The position numbers and the translations under genes were made by a program. Shown in pieces: positions 23,194 through 35,360 of a stretch of 64,000 nucleotides of DNA. The DNA lies in NCBI GenBank assembly GCA_022702545.1, contig JAHRBC010000005.1, positions 3,782,001-3,846,000 on the forward strand. The letters are read 5' to 3'. Below the pieces are notes generated by a model. It did not search any database. It had not been told where the DNA came from and worked only from the letters and a program-made list of their open reading frames with translations. This DNA comes from Phycomyces nitens (taxonomy: Eukaryota > Mucoromycota > Mucoromycetes > Mucorales > Phycomycetaceae). The stretch's first letter is position 1. Every line of letters starts with the position of its first letter.

Positions 23194-26100
23194 TCATAGT
23201 TTGGTTGGATAGAGCGAATACTTTAGCGGTTCACTGATTGATGTGGTGGCTGTGGTATTAAAGTTATTAGAAGCCTTTTGGGGTTTTGCGTTTGGATATT
23301 TCATGATATAGTCGTCTAATCCAGGCAGATCAGGTTCAAAGGAACGCACCACAGAGATCTCGACCACCGCAGTTTCTATACAAGATGTTTATTAAGAGCA
23401 GCTCCTCAAGCCTTTACCTACCTGTCCACATTGCAAATTTGATCACAATCGATGCATTGAGTTTGTAGCAGTATGGTGTCACTGGCTTGAATTCATCGGC
23501 TGCAGGCCAGAACATGGATGAAGTCTTGTCAGGGTAGACAATCTGATTCCAAGGCCTAAGTAATCATTTTCCTGGTTTATAGTGTGTGTGTACTGACCTC
23601 TATTGCAATATCATTCACATCCGAGACGTTTAGTATATCGGCCTCTACTCTTAGTTCGGTAGGAAACTGGTACATGAATCGATAAGGTTTGTCGATATTC
23701 GAGATTGGAGAGGTGATTACGGCACTTGTGTGTCTTATAGGTTTGTTTAGATACACGGGAAGTGGAAGGAATGTCTAGAGCAATAATGAGATCAAGGCTA
23801 ATAGCAAATCTACTCACATTGACAAATGATTGTAGTGCATACACCTTTGCTGTCGAAGGACTGGTGGTGGCCTCTGCTAGATCAGATCTGAGGGCAGATA
23901 TCTCGAGACATTTGTTATTGTCTTTGTGGAATCGTCTGATAAATGGGTCAGTATGATAGATTATCAAGGTGTTGTTATCAATTACCCTTCTATCAGGCTC
24001 ATTCTTTGCAGAGAGGCTACCAGCATGTTCTTGATGGTAAATGGAGTCTTGTTTGAGCTGAATAGATATGAGTACATTTAATCGTCCAAGGATCAAAATA
24101 ATTACATTGGTATCTGCTTGAGCATTCCAAACATCCAGGTGATGTTGGCCAGAGCGCGAAAGTACATGATTGAATGGAGAGTCTCTGTGGAGATTCCCAA
24201 AAAAGTGTGTTCGATAGTATAAGATAGGCGCAAGAGAGAAGCGGCTGCCATCTGTGCCGTCACGGCATAGGTTGGGGACGAGTGACTCTGCTTGATCTAA
24301 GGCCAGAATATATATATGTATATGTATATTAATACGCCTACATTTCTTGTTCAAATATTTACCCTGACAACTAGTTCACAGCACTGGAGATAGAGAATAG
24401 CCAATTCAGACTTTCCGGCAAGAGATGGCTTTAGGGTTCCAATGTACTCGAAATTCCTATCAAGGTATTAGTCAATGCTTGTAAATATGGCCTGTATCTT
24501 GCCTATTTGCTGCCTCGATGGTCAATAGGGCTCCTGTATAATCCTTGCGTTCCAATTGGAGCCCGATCGTTTTGAGCATATCCAGGGTGGCATCCATGTA
24601 CTTTTCCACATCATCGGTTACAAGGCTGGCAGTTGCTAGAAATATGTGTTAAATATAAATTTTGATTAAATTTCATGTTTTCATTATTACCTGCAAAATT
24701 AGTTGCCAGACAGTCAATGTCCCCTTGCAATACAATGTTTGCAGCCTTGTACATTTTCTAATGGACATCATTAGCTTGCCCTACAGGGCTACAATTGCAA
24801 TCACAGCAATCAAAATACCCTGAGATCGGGAATGCAGTCTGGATATTTGCTCTTGTAGTATGCAAAATGTCGATAGATAAACTTTGGCAGCATTTCGGAT
24901 ATGCTCATGTTGGTTGTGCATGCATTAGCAATCAATATGACATTGGACGTATCTAGAGCAATAATAGTCAGTTGGGATCATCATTTGGTCTGAATCTAAT
25001 AAACACTCACAGAAACTATCCTCTACCGCAGGCTCTCTGGGCAGATATCGTCTGTCGAGATTCAGCAGCGATGGAACCATGGATCCTGCTTTATATCAGT
25101 ACCATACAAATCTTCAAGTAAACCCAGATTCTTACCCAAGTAGTCTCCGTGTCTCTTTCCAATGTCTCGCAAACAGCGAAAGATCGAAAGCTGATCTTCT
25201 GGAAACCTCTTCATGTTGGCCATCAGAGCGTCCAACAGAGTTTGCATCGATTGCTCCTTGTCGACACGAATAACCCTATAAGTAAATCAGCCATGATTTC
25301 ATAAACTTTTAATAATAATAATGAAAAAAAGAAGAAGTGTCTTGCCTGATCAACTCATGGGTAGCCTCTCTTGCTGTCTGGTCATTGTCTTCCAATGCTC
25401 CTACTGCAATCTCGAGTTGCTCTGCATTGAATGAAAGGGTCTCCCGGGTCCCGATTTTACGCAGACTTTGGATAGCGTTTATACGAACCCGATCAATTTC
25501 ATCATTGAACATGTCTACAGACCCCCCAAGGTTAACTAATGGTCCATTAAAGTCAAATATACTTGCCTACTAGACAGTCTACTGCACTCCGGATAAGTTT
25601 ATCATTGTACATGCATAATTCACATATTGAATCTATAGTACATGAGTAGCTGCAAACCCCACGATTAATTCACGAGCTTACCGATCGCAGCACTCCTTAC
25701 TTCCTGGAATTCATCCTCTAGTCCGTGTACAAAGGCACCACAGGCTCCAGAATCCAACAGTCTAAATTCGCTAGAAGAAGCATCAAAGTTTCCGTCTGTA
25801 ACGGTTGAAGGCTTTTCAAAAAGAAATACATTAGAAAAATACTTTTATGATTCATGATCTATCTGATCTATACAAGATACCTTTTTCTGGCCACGGTATG
25901 TGCTGAACCCAAGTCTGCGTCTCAGATTAGACATGATACGCTTACTGAATGTCTGGGACATGACATTAAAGTCCACATGCTGATAAGAAGCCATCATGAC
26001 ACAAGCCTTTGTGCGCACGACAACAGAAGAATCGTTTACGAGATCGCATAGCTTTACAAACGCATCGTCAATAAGTCTAACAGTGTCTTGGATTTCCTCG

Positions 26101-27530
26101 TGAGCCAATTTCATCTTGTGGTCTGGATACAACGAGCTCAATGTCCTTTATTAAACAATTAATAGCTGTCTAAAACAATGGTTGGCTTACCAGACTAGTC
26201 CAAGTCCACCCATTCGAACTTCTTCAAAGTCATCGTGCAATGACTTTACTGCTAGTGGATAAAGAGAAGAGTCCAGAGGCGATCCCCTGAGATGCATCCC
26301 GACCAATGCATTCAGTGCACTCTATTTATTTGGTTTTTTTTTTTAAAAAAAAAGAGAGGCACGAGTCCCAATAGGGCAGATCCAACATACCTTTCGTACT
26401 CTGGGGTCGCTATCCAATACATAGCTACTAATCACCTTTTGGGTCTCTAGTTGGGTGATCACGACCGCAGAAGTATCTTTTGTTCTCGAGCCATTATTCC
26501 ACAGTTCCAAGACAAATGGCAACAAAGAGAGTAATCTAATGCACACTGCACGTACTCTATAATGTGGATCAGAAAGCTCTGATATAACACGTTTGAGGAG
26601 TTGAGTTAGGATGTTTCTGCTCTCATTGTCATGCACAACTTGTCGACCCTACACATATAAAAAGACACGATTCACAGACCAATCTTTTGGGATCCAAAAA
26701 ATAATTAAATTAAATTAAATTAAACTAATACCTTTATCAAGCTAATGATGCAGTTGTATAGTTGGCATCTCACTTTTGTGGATGTGGATGTGAGCTTCAA
26801 GTGATCACAAGGGCTAATTAGATAAATCGTCTTTATCATGTATAGAAAGTACCTCTCTTGTAAGACTTTCCAAGAGATGGGCTGCGTTTATATTAAAGAA
26901 CCTAGAGAACTTCTCCAACAATAAAGCCAACATTGCCTAGGTGATTGCAAGTATTTTATTATCAAACGGTGTATGTCGTGCCAACTTGCCTTTACGTCGA
27001 CATCTATCTCTTTTGTTAGTCTGTCGACAAGCAATCCACCAATTTTCTTTTGTTGTTTCCCGGTCATTAGAGGCAAGAGATGAGCGACTCGAAAAAGACA
27101 CTAGCAAGACTCAATGCATTTAGGCTCAACATGTAAACATTATAGTTGAATCGTACTTGGATACGGTCTTTGGAGGAAAATGACGATAGATCTGCTACAC
27201 CGAGCTGGTGGATTGATGGGGATTAGATGCTATGAATAATCTTTCAAGATTCTGAATCATTGGCTACCTGATTCCACTCTACACCCAAAGCTACTGAACA
27301 TTCGAAATCACTAGAGGTTGGTTAGTTGTTGTTGTTATTCATATAAAGAGGCTTGAGCTGTTTAAACCAGCAATGATCTATGAGCATTGGAAATATGGAT
27401 CAAAGATCGCGTATTCACTCTATCAAGATCTAGTCGCCTTTTGTATATCTAGGCGTGAAACATACCCACAAGAGTTGGGTTCATTAAACTCATCCTCTGA
27501 TGAGATTACTTGATTAATTTCACGCTTCAT
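23194..27530 (-). CDS. INTS4: Integrator complex subunit 4 (HEAT-repeat protein)
   Basis: Twenty-four exons give a continuous 978-residue protein (human INTS4 is about 960). Exons: 27530-27466, 27310-27268, 27204-27157, 27100-26990, 26936-26853, 26794-26732, 26648-26391, 26321-26191, 26145-25881, 25811-25682, 25632-25567, 25514-25346, 25275-25136, 25085-25011, 24952-24819, 24757-24691, 24635-24503, 24456-24363, 24296-24106, 24057-23986, 23935-23818, 23774-23598, 23542-23422, 23375-23194. Family landmarks: LIDDAFVKLCDLVNDSS, SKRIMSNLRRR, DSGACGAFVHGLEDE, CLVDMFNDEIDRVRINAIQS, FIYRHFAYYKSKYP and the beta-rich C-terminal module with IVYPDKTSS. INTS4 forms the INTS4-9-11 cleavage core that cuts snRNA and promoter-proximal Pol II transcripts. 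Introns 11, 12 and 17, and probably 4, use GC donors. Confidence 0.95.
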
Positions 27531-27835
27531 GACAAGAAAGCCCTAATTTGATTTCACACTTTGAAATTTTTAAAAAATATATATATACACATATAAAGGG
27601 CGTCCCAAAAATATATTTATAAAGAGCTTTTTTGTTGCACAGCTTAAAAAAAAAGAAAAAGAGAGTGTGTGTGTGTGTGTATTTGTTCATGTTCCTTTAC
27701 CAATCGACGTCAGCATATTCATGGGTAATGAGCCTTGTTTTAAGAAGAAGCCAAAAAAAAAGTTGCATTTTGTATTTAAAAACTACCAGAATATTATTGT
27801 TTTCTCTAGAACTAAATGAGGTTTTTTTTTTGGGA
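27531..27835. other. Intergenic between P450 copy 2 and INTS4
   Basis: 305 bp, very AT-rich, with an ATATATATA run near 27579 and a GTGTGTGTGT run near 27666. It must hold the INTS4 promoter and the P450 3' UTR. No gene is seen. Confidence 0.45.
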
Positions 27836-29858
27836 TCAAACGCTCGTTCGCCTGGTGAATTTGACCTTGTACTCTTTGGGTGAAAAGTTTAGTCCTGCAG
27901 GAAGAATGCTATTCAGGTCCACGTAGTCTGGCTTGCCGTCCAGGCCAATTGCTGGTTCAATTGTGCACCGAGCAAGAGTACGCACACACATGCTAAATGT
28001 CTCTGCCTCTGCCTATAACCAACACGATTAAGCATGATATTTCTAGCATTATTTTATAAGCTTACAAAGTGGATTCCAGGGCATATGCGTCTTTGGATAT
28101 AAAAGAGGGTTAGGATTCACAATAATCTTGGCCATTCTATTGAGTTCTTGGCTTACCTTCCCCACCCAAAAGCATACATATCACGCTCATTGAAGCTTCC
28201 ATTTGATGAACTGGACCAAGTCTTTCTGTTGCCTGAAAACCGCTCGGGAATAAATTTATCTGCATTTTCATACACATTTTCGTTCATGTGCATGGCGTGC
28301 ATGCTGCTGATTACCACCGTGTCCTTTGGTATAAAGTAGCCCAGAAACTCAACTATACAATGGTTGGTATCATTTCAATACATCTTGAACACTCACCATC
28401 CTGGGTTGTCAAATGAGGCACCCCGAAATTGGTTACACTTCTGAATCGAATGTTTTCCAACAAGACAGAAATTGTGTATGGAAGCGCTTCTCGGTCAGAG
28501 AACTCGGGTTTACGTCCATTACGACGAACAAAAGAGTCAATCTCAGACTGCATCTTTGTCTGAACTCCTGGATTCTGGGAAAGAATCGCAAAAAGCCACG
28601 CCAAAGATAATGCGGTTGGATCCCCTCCTGCACTGATCAAATCACCTTTAAGAAATGTCTGGATATTAACCAACTTTATGCGATCAAACTACATGTCTAT
28701 CTTGCAAATGCTTACTCGTCATGACAAGAAGATCAGTCTCATCAAGCTCATACTCGTCCCTGAGTGCATGCATTTGGTTGAGAAGGCAGTTTTTGTCTCC
28801 TTCCAATGCATCCTGGATCAATTTCTTGTAGAGATTATCTCGATGGCAAATGATGGCCTCGGCTTCCTCTCTGTGTCTCGAGAGCCGGTTGATCCAGGCA
28901 AGCTGTGGAACAAACGAGTCGATATCGCCTTCAGGTCCAGAATATGTAAACATCACTTCGGTTGTCTTTATGATGTCGTCCAGTACTTTGGCATCAAGAA
29001 ACTCGGCCGAGCGTCCAAGCAATGATCTCAACATGGCACTAAATGTCACGACCTTTAGGTGGTGCATGGGCGACACAGACCCATCTTTTTCGGTTTCGCT
29101 TTCCAATTGATCGATTGCCTTTTCAATAATGGTCTCGAGCACCTTGCTAAATCTTTCAACGTATTTTGGAGAGAGTATTGAGATTGCTACATACATGTTT
29201 TAGATTTTAGAATGTTTGTATAGTGTTGTGAATTTACCAATATTGCGTGCATTCTTCCACTTTTTGCTCGTCTTGTTGAATGGAATACCCCTAAAAGCAA
29301 ATATTTTGGTTTATGTTTTCTTGTTTATTATTTTTTTCAATCTATTACCTTCCACCTTTACTGTACATTTCATATGTAAACTTGTGCTTTTGTCTGTCGG
29401 ATGTCTTTATTCCATTGCGAGAAAACAGTTCATGGGCAATGGCAGGATCATTGATAATCACCCAATTCTGGACACCCATATTAAGACGAATGATGGGACC
29501 TATAGAACAATTAACAAACGATCTCAAGTATTCAAAAAGTCAAATACCAAGCGTCTTGTGCCAAGTCTGGAGCTGGATCCCTGGTGTGTCCTTCAAGGAC
29601 AACATGTGCCCTGTTTCCGAGATGAATATGTCTTGTAAGTTCTGTACAGATCTACCACATACCGAAATACGGATACTTCTTTGATGGACTTGGGATCTTT
29701 TTGTATCCCGGGTGGCTCCAGGAGTCCTGATCTAGCCTTTCCTGTACCCACTCAAATATCTTGTAGGTAAACTTTGCAGCCATTCCTAATGCCAAGGCAC
29801 CCGCTATAGGAAGGGCGCATCTTTCTGTAGACAGATTTGGAAGCAGTGCGGTGTACAT
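27836..29858 (-). CDS. Cytochrome P450 monooxygenase (copy 2)
   Basis: Nine exons on the minus strand: 29858-29663, 29631-29548, 29499-29349, 29290-29238, 29186-28716, 28645-28397, 28352-28157, 28090-28066 and 28012-27836, giving 533 residues. The N-terminus has a membrane-anchor-like segment (LPIAGALALGMAAKFTY). Diagnostic motifs: K-helix LLENIR (ExxR), FIPERFSG and heme loop FGWGRRICPG. The I-helix motif is SAGGDPTALS, with Pro where the usual (A/G)Gx(D/E)T has Thr, so oxygen activation may be atypical. The 25-nt exon 8 encodes the Cys-ligand loop. It differs strongly from the P450 at 19.6 kb, so this is not a recent tandem duplicate. The substrate is unknown. Confidence 0.92.
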
Positions 29859-31651
29859 TGGTAGAGCAGAAAGTACAGACCTATTGGGAGTAGAAAAGAA
29901 TGGTTATATCTAGACGTTTGCAACTCTGAAAAATTATTATATACATTTATCAAATTCCCAGCACTCTTGTATATTTTTTTTGGGACCCAAATCATGGATT
30001 TCACAAACCAGACTGCTACAGATTTCTATTGTATATATTATTGGGCTAGTGTTTGGAAAGCTAGGATTATACAACTAGGATCCTTGGTTGCTCTATTCAA
30101 ATGATTAAACTATAAAGTAACATTTAAAATCTATTGTAAAATTAATATAAAAAAAAGTAGGATTTCTAAATAGACAAGGGGGATTGACACTGCGATCAAA
30201 ACCGGAAACCAGGCTAGTCAGTTGAAAAATTAGCTAACAGATACACCTCTTTGGACGGCTGTATTTCTCTTGGTGCCAAGCAGACCATGGTATTCAGGAT
30301 TAACAGTACAGTATACCGAATACCCAAGAGACGCTTTTTGTTTAATGTCTTAATATAATCACCAAAGAGCCAGTATGTAGACCCATTGCCACATTCACCA
30401 TATTTAGTGTGAAACTCTATATCTTGGCTTAATGGACCAGTCGTGAACGCTGTTTGGTATGCAATGTTTAATTGCTATTGACACCCTCGACGATATCATG
30501 ATACAAGACTTGTCTTGTAATTGTCTCCCTTTCCATATCATGTGTAGACATTTGCAAGTTTTAAATCATCCACAATCAGTTTGCAACGCATGTACTTTAG
30601 TAGATCCATCTAATAGGCCTACAAGACCAAGGTTTATAATTAACTATGGCGAATAGGCCATTTGGTAAAAAAAAAAAAAACTTATTACACTGTAGTAAAA
30701 TATAATATAATACGTTTCGGCTGTACTTTAACACGACCAAGAGGCCAGAACATTTGAATGTATCCTCCACGTTGATTTAATGGATTTGATTCTAAAGATC
30801 TCGAGGCGTAATTAATCAAAAGTGGTATGTATTATAAAGATGTAACATCTACTGACTTGTTGCCACCTTGAATATAATTATATATATATATTTAATTATA
30901 ATACCCATTTGAATGAATATCACTCTGGCTATCTGTAATTGATTAATGGGTCTATTTCAGAGGGTTGGGTCCAAATGAAGAGATATATTTTGCGAGTATA
31001 GCAACAGCTTAACAATTGTAAAAGACTTATATTTAAAATGACTGGTTGAGAATAGCATCTGCAAAGAGATTTCTTTGACTCACAAATGATGACTATGGCA
31101 GTTGCTCTACATATCTCATTCAATCTAATTTGTACAATTCTTATTGGACACTTTTGAACAAAAAAGGAAGAAGCTTTGTGGTCGCTGAGCCTCAAAATAA
31201 TCTTGGAGGTCGCGTCGACAAAAAAAATGGGTGCAAGGCTCAAATCATCACAAACAGCAGACCATTCGTGTCTTTGGTCAACTTGTTCCAAATACAATTC
31301 GGATTGATTTGGTTTTTTTATATATCTATCTATCCGTATCTCTGCTCTTGTAGAGTCCAGACAAATGGACGATAGAAAGACAGGCAATATGCTTGCAAGA
31401 TATCCACAGACCATCCTGCAAAAACATATCCTGAATACAAACAATCCAGGATCCCATTATATTTTCGCATGGTACGTGTATTATGCCATACTTTAATATT
31501 ATTAATAATAATAATAATATTTTTGTATGGATATAGATCTATATCTAGATAACACGCCAATTCTCTCAACTTAATTTTTTTTTGGCAGTGGACCTCCATG
31601 GAGGGCTATTGATTTTTTTAAAAGTCCTCTTTCTCTCTTTAAGCAATACCA
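29859..31651. other. Intergenic, gene-poor
   Basis: About 1.8 kb of AT-rich DNA with an A14 run near 30668, a TATATATATAT run near 30882 and an ATAATAATAATAAT run near 31500. A 171-codon minus-strand frame at 30929-31444 lacks domain features and splice support. Nothing else is seen. Confidence 0.45.
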
Positions 31652-32928
31652 ATGAGCCAGCATCTCTTGTTTGTTCTGATTGAAGAGATCAAGGAATCTA
31701 ACAGGGGGCTAGTGTCTGGTCAAGCCAAGCTTTTGGCCGAAATACAGAGCCTTCGTGATGAGAATACAGTTATTAATCAAAGGCTGATCAAGCTACAGGC
31801 TGATCTCTCTCTACGCGACAGATTGGATTCCGGCTTGGGATCCTGCAATCCATCCATTGCTCAAAAAGAAATTGGGCTGTTTTCTGAAATGCTCTATCCT
31901 CCAAGATGCTATAGCGATCCAAGAGATGCAGACGGCCAGCGAAGACAGTTTGGCTGGGGTTTATATAAGCAACTGGCCTGGGACGTGCTTGGACCTTTTA
32001 CAGATGGTCTTACAATCAACGACCTTGGGATCTGTGTCGATAATGTTCGAAGGAGCCATATGATTAATTCTGTCATTGATAAAGTGAATAATGAGTACGA
32101 GATTGACAAACATACTACCTGGGGTAATCTTTCGATCCGGGCACAGAACAGTGCTGCACTCTATCTGGAAGAATTGGCGGCCCCACATCTGCCTCTGAGA
32201 GCTTGTGTTGGAAATTGGGGTGCAAAGATGATGCTGAGAAAGCTATGGAATAATGCACGGCCAGAGAATGGACAGAATTCAGAGGAAAATGGCAGTTATA
32301 TGGCTGGTAGAGATTGATTGTATATATGTGTGTTTCTTTTTTTTTTGGTATTTATTATTTATATATTTTTATATGTGGGGGGGAATTGTAAAGATCCAGA
32401 GACATCAGACTGCACTGTCAACTCTCCACGGCCATCGTATAATGTCTCGATACCATCAGACACTCTATACCAGTCGAACAGGTCAGACCATAGATCCCCA
32501 GTGCATATTTTTCCATTCTAACCAGCATTCGTTATAGTGTCAGAATGGAGAATCAAGAGACAAATGAATTGTCAAAAATCGGTACTACATATAACTCTCT
32601 GTCTGTTGGTCTTCCATGTCAAACTTCCACTGCAAAAGATCAAAGTGAATGGACACTGGATTCTGATAATTGTCTCCAGAAAGGAGCTTGGGCTTCATAC
32701 CAAGGCATCTTGGAAACCTCGTTTGAAGAAGCACACGAAAACCCAAAGAACATTGTCCTCAAAGACGCTCTTAGTAAGTATAAATCAGCACACATAGTCT
32801 TGGCACTAAATATCATATGTGGGAAAAATAAAGTATTCGATAATGTCAATAAAACAATATCTACTCGTAAGCAACGTTCTGATAAAGGGAAGAAGCGGTC
32901 TCCACGCAATGCCAAAGTGAACAAATGA
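31652..32928 (+). CDS. Lineage-specific hypothetical protein, coiled-coil N-terminus, basic C-terminus
   Basis: I propose three exons, 31652-32306, 32394-32481 and 32526-32928. The phases fit (1, then 2), giving 381 residues. Both introns have GT...AG ends; the second is only 44 nt and is the weaker call. Residues about 8-60 form a heptad-like coiled coil (LLAEIQSLRDENTVINQRLI). A compact middle region follows (FGWGLYKQLAWDVLGPF, CVDNVRRSHMINSVIDK), then a Ser-rich linker and a Lys/Arg-rich tail resembling a nuclear signal (RKQRSDKGKKRSPR). I do not recognise a family. Alternatively these are two separate genes, 31652-32317 and 32545-32928. Confidence 0.5.
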
Positions 32929-34784
32929 TTCTAAAGCCCAAGCTAAATAAACCCATAAAACAAGGCACTGTGATCTGTGGTTATGTTTAGACTGAGCTGT
33001 GGTGTGGAACCCAGCGTTTATTAATAGGATGTCGTTCAGCCTGGAATCATCATATATATAACCAGGCCACTAAAAATAATACAACATATGTCTGGTACTA
33101 TTGTGGCAGTCTAAAACATTCGACTGAATTGAAGGGTCTGTCGTGACAAAAAAGAGAGGGTTCCATGGTCTGGTCCTGGTAGACGATCAGCATGTTTTCT
33201 GTCCATGCGGTTCGGTTTAAATAAGAACAGAAAGGCAAATGTTATTTAATGTAATCCCTTTGACTTTTTTCAAATACTAAAAGTACAGAACAGTAAAACT
33301 TAAATTACACTAGGATTTAAAACACTTATAAAATCATCATGCGTCCTTGACAGTAGAAAAGGTTAGTTGGTAAGATTTAATTACTAAACATTTGTGCAGG
33401 TCTCGATCATAATATTACATAAAGTTTAGACTTGTTTGCATATTGACAAGAACTAATCATACCATGATTTCTAGAATACCTTGGAAAATATCAAAAAGGC
33501 TTGTCTGCTATTTTTGTTAGATTTGTAAAGATGTCCAATCCAAAAGATTAGCATTTGAGTCCAAGGCACGATTAGTTTTTTTGTTAGTTGTATATATAAG
33601 GAGACCACACAAGAGCATGTAATTCTGTCTGGAAGTGCCAGTTGATTAACTTTGAAATATGTGCCTCTACCTATTTACAGGCAGACTACTAGGATCATTA
33701 CATATTTAAGCCTACATGTTGGACACAATGCATATTCCAATAAATGTTTAATGGGATCTATATTTGAATTCACAGCTATCCTCTAACCTCTTGGATTGAA
33801 AAAGGCCGTGGTTCCCACTAACCCTTTTCAGAAACAGCATTTGGGTTAGGATAACGAGACAATTTACAGATATATACATATATATATATGTGTGTGTGTA
33901 TAAATATTTGGTGGTTCATAAAGTACTTTGCTTGGCTTCTTTTGCTTTACTCTTGTTCAGACACAATATCTATATTATTATTATTCTTCTTCTTTTTTTG
34001 ATCAACATTGTAAAAGTTTAGTTTTATCCAATTTTTGCTATCCTGGCCATCAGATCCAATATTGCCAAGGACCAGAGGCAATTTACTTTTGGTGATTCGA
34101 TATTCTTGAGAAATAAGCATACAAATGGCAAAAGAGTGGCGTATTGTTATCGTTTTGTGCAAAGAATTGAGTGTGATAGATATCTAGACTTTTGAATGTA
34201 GTGTAGGCCATGTTGAGAATCATCTTTTTTTCTTGGGGTCATGAAAAGGCTGACCAAACACTTTTACATTTACTAAACTCATGCAGCCTAGTTTTCTACA
34301 GCAGAAAGGCAGATATTCAAATACATTCGCTTTTGTATATGCACATTTTATGTCTAGTACCTTTAATTCATGATTTGATGTATTGAATGTCTCTTGCTTG
34401 ATTTTTATTTATTTATTTAAAAGAGTGTAATCCCAAAAATACATTCAATTCGACAGTGTTATCAAGGCGCAAGGGCTCTAGTTCTCCCGAGTGAGGATTG
34501 TATGCGATAATTAGGGGCATTTTATGTCTAATGTTGCAAAAGTTGGAATAATCGCCAAGTGTCTCTAATCCAAAAACACTGTCAAGCGTATGACAGTACC
34601 TCGGGTAACAGAACATGTCGTAGAATAGTCTTTAGTTGGTCAATAGTTATGTGCTTCACCTACCCTAAAGTTCTTTAAGATATTGACATTTAGTACTGAA
34701 ATATCTCGTGTGTTAATAATGTCACTTTTTAACCTGGTGAATTTACAAGGAAATGATTTGAACAGTGTTTTTTTTATAATAATA
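32929..34784. other. Intergenic, gene-poor
   Basis: About 1.85 kb of AT-rich DNA between the hypothetical gene and the MITE, with a TATATATATGTGTGTGTG microsatellite near 33882-33898. It contains the orphan segment at 34413-34616 and no other supported gene. Confidence 0.45.
34413..34616 (-). other. Orphan exon-like segment, unassigned
   Basis: Minus-strand frame ending in a TAA at 34413, with segments MPLIIAYNPHSGELEPL and RLDNTVELNVFLGL that look like real protein. Possible splice sites lie upstream (GAG|GTACTG near 34600, TTTTTGGATTAG near 34569), but I could not build a consistent multi-exon model. It is either a decayed or an unfinished gene. Confidence 0.25.
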
Positions 34785-34809
34785 AGCAACCGGTTATCTC
34801 ATGGAAATT
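34785..34809 (+). repeat. MITE left terminal inverted repeat
   Basis: 25-bp arm starting AGCAACCGG. It matches the reverse complement of 35224-35248 without mismatch and diverges at the next base. Confidence 0.85.
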
Positions 34810-35223
34810 TTAAATTTCCATGGGTCTGGGAGTAAACTGGGTTTTAAAAAGCAAAAATGCTTCCTGTTCGGTTTCAGTTGTGGAAAGTCTGTGGACAAAG
34901 ACTGGAAAATGTTCTCGATTTTTAGTGTTTCTGAGGAATATTTTGCCCAAAATTTCCACAGGGTATAAAATGGATTAAAATACAAAATCATTAATAATCT
35001 CTATAGTTATCTTTTTACTCATAAGTAATAATGTGTACTAAATCCCCCTCATCATTAACCGCTTATAAAAGCATTTATTTTTCATTAAACATCTATTTTT
35101 CTCTGACAATTCCTCCACTTTTTTACAATTCGTGAATCAACAATTTCCCCAGCTTTGATAATGTAGCGGAGATATTATATTACAGGCGTAGATTAAATAT
35201 TTTTACAAATATAGAAGTCACAG

Positions 35224-35248
35224 AATTTCCATGAGATAACCGGTTGCT
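35224..35248 (-). repeat. MITE right terminal inverted repeat
   Basis: 25-bp arm ending CCGGTTGCT, a perfect inverted match to 34785-34809. Confidence 0.85.
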
Positions 35249-35360
35249 TAATATTACTAAACCAACATGTTCCATTATTCGCGTTTATAATCTTTATTTT
35301 TACTATTTGGTATTCTTATCCTTTTCTTTATCATTAAAACTATTTACCAATACACACAAA

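Larger units (their letters stand above)
34785..35248. mobile_element. MITE-like non-autonomous DNA transposon with perfect 25-bp terminal inverted repeats
   Basis: The first 25 bases (34785-34809, starting AGCAACCGGTTATCTC) recur perfectly as reverse complement at 35224-35248. The element is 464 bp and flanked on both sides by TA (34783-34784 and 35249-35250), compatible with a TA target-site duplication as in Tc1/mariner-type elements. The interior is AT-rich with no frame of note. A second short palindrome (CATGGAAATT...AATTTCCATG) lies just inside the left end. Perfect ends suggest recent mobility. It stops 112 bp before the start of the Harbinger Myb-like gene. Confidence 0.75.

Noticed and set aside
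30929..31444. 171-codon open frame on the minus strand
   Set aside because: Parts look protein-like, but the end is low in complexity, no splice or start signal supports it, and no family is recognised.
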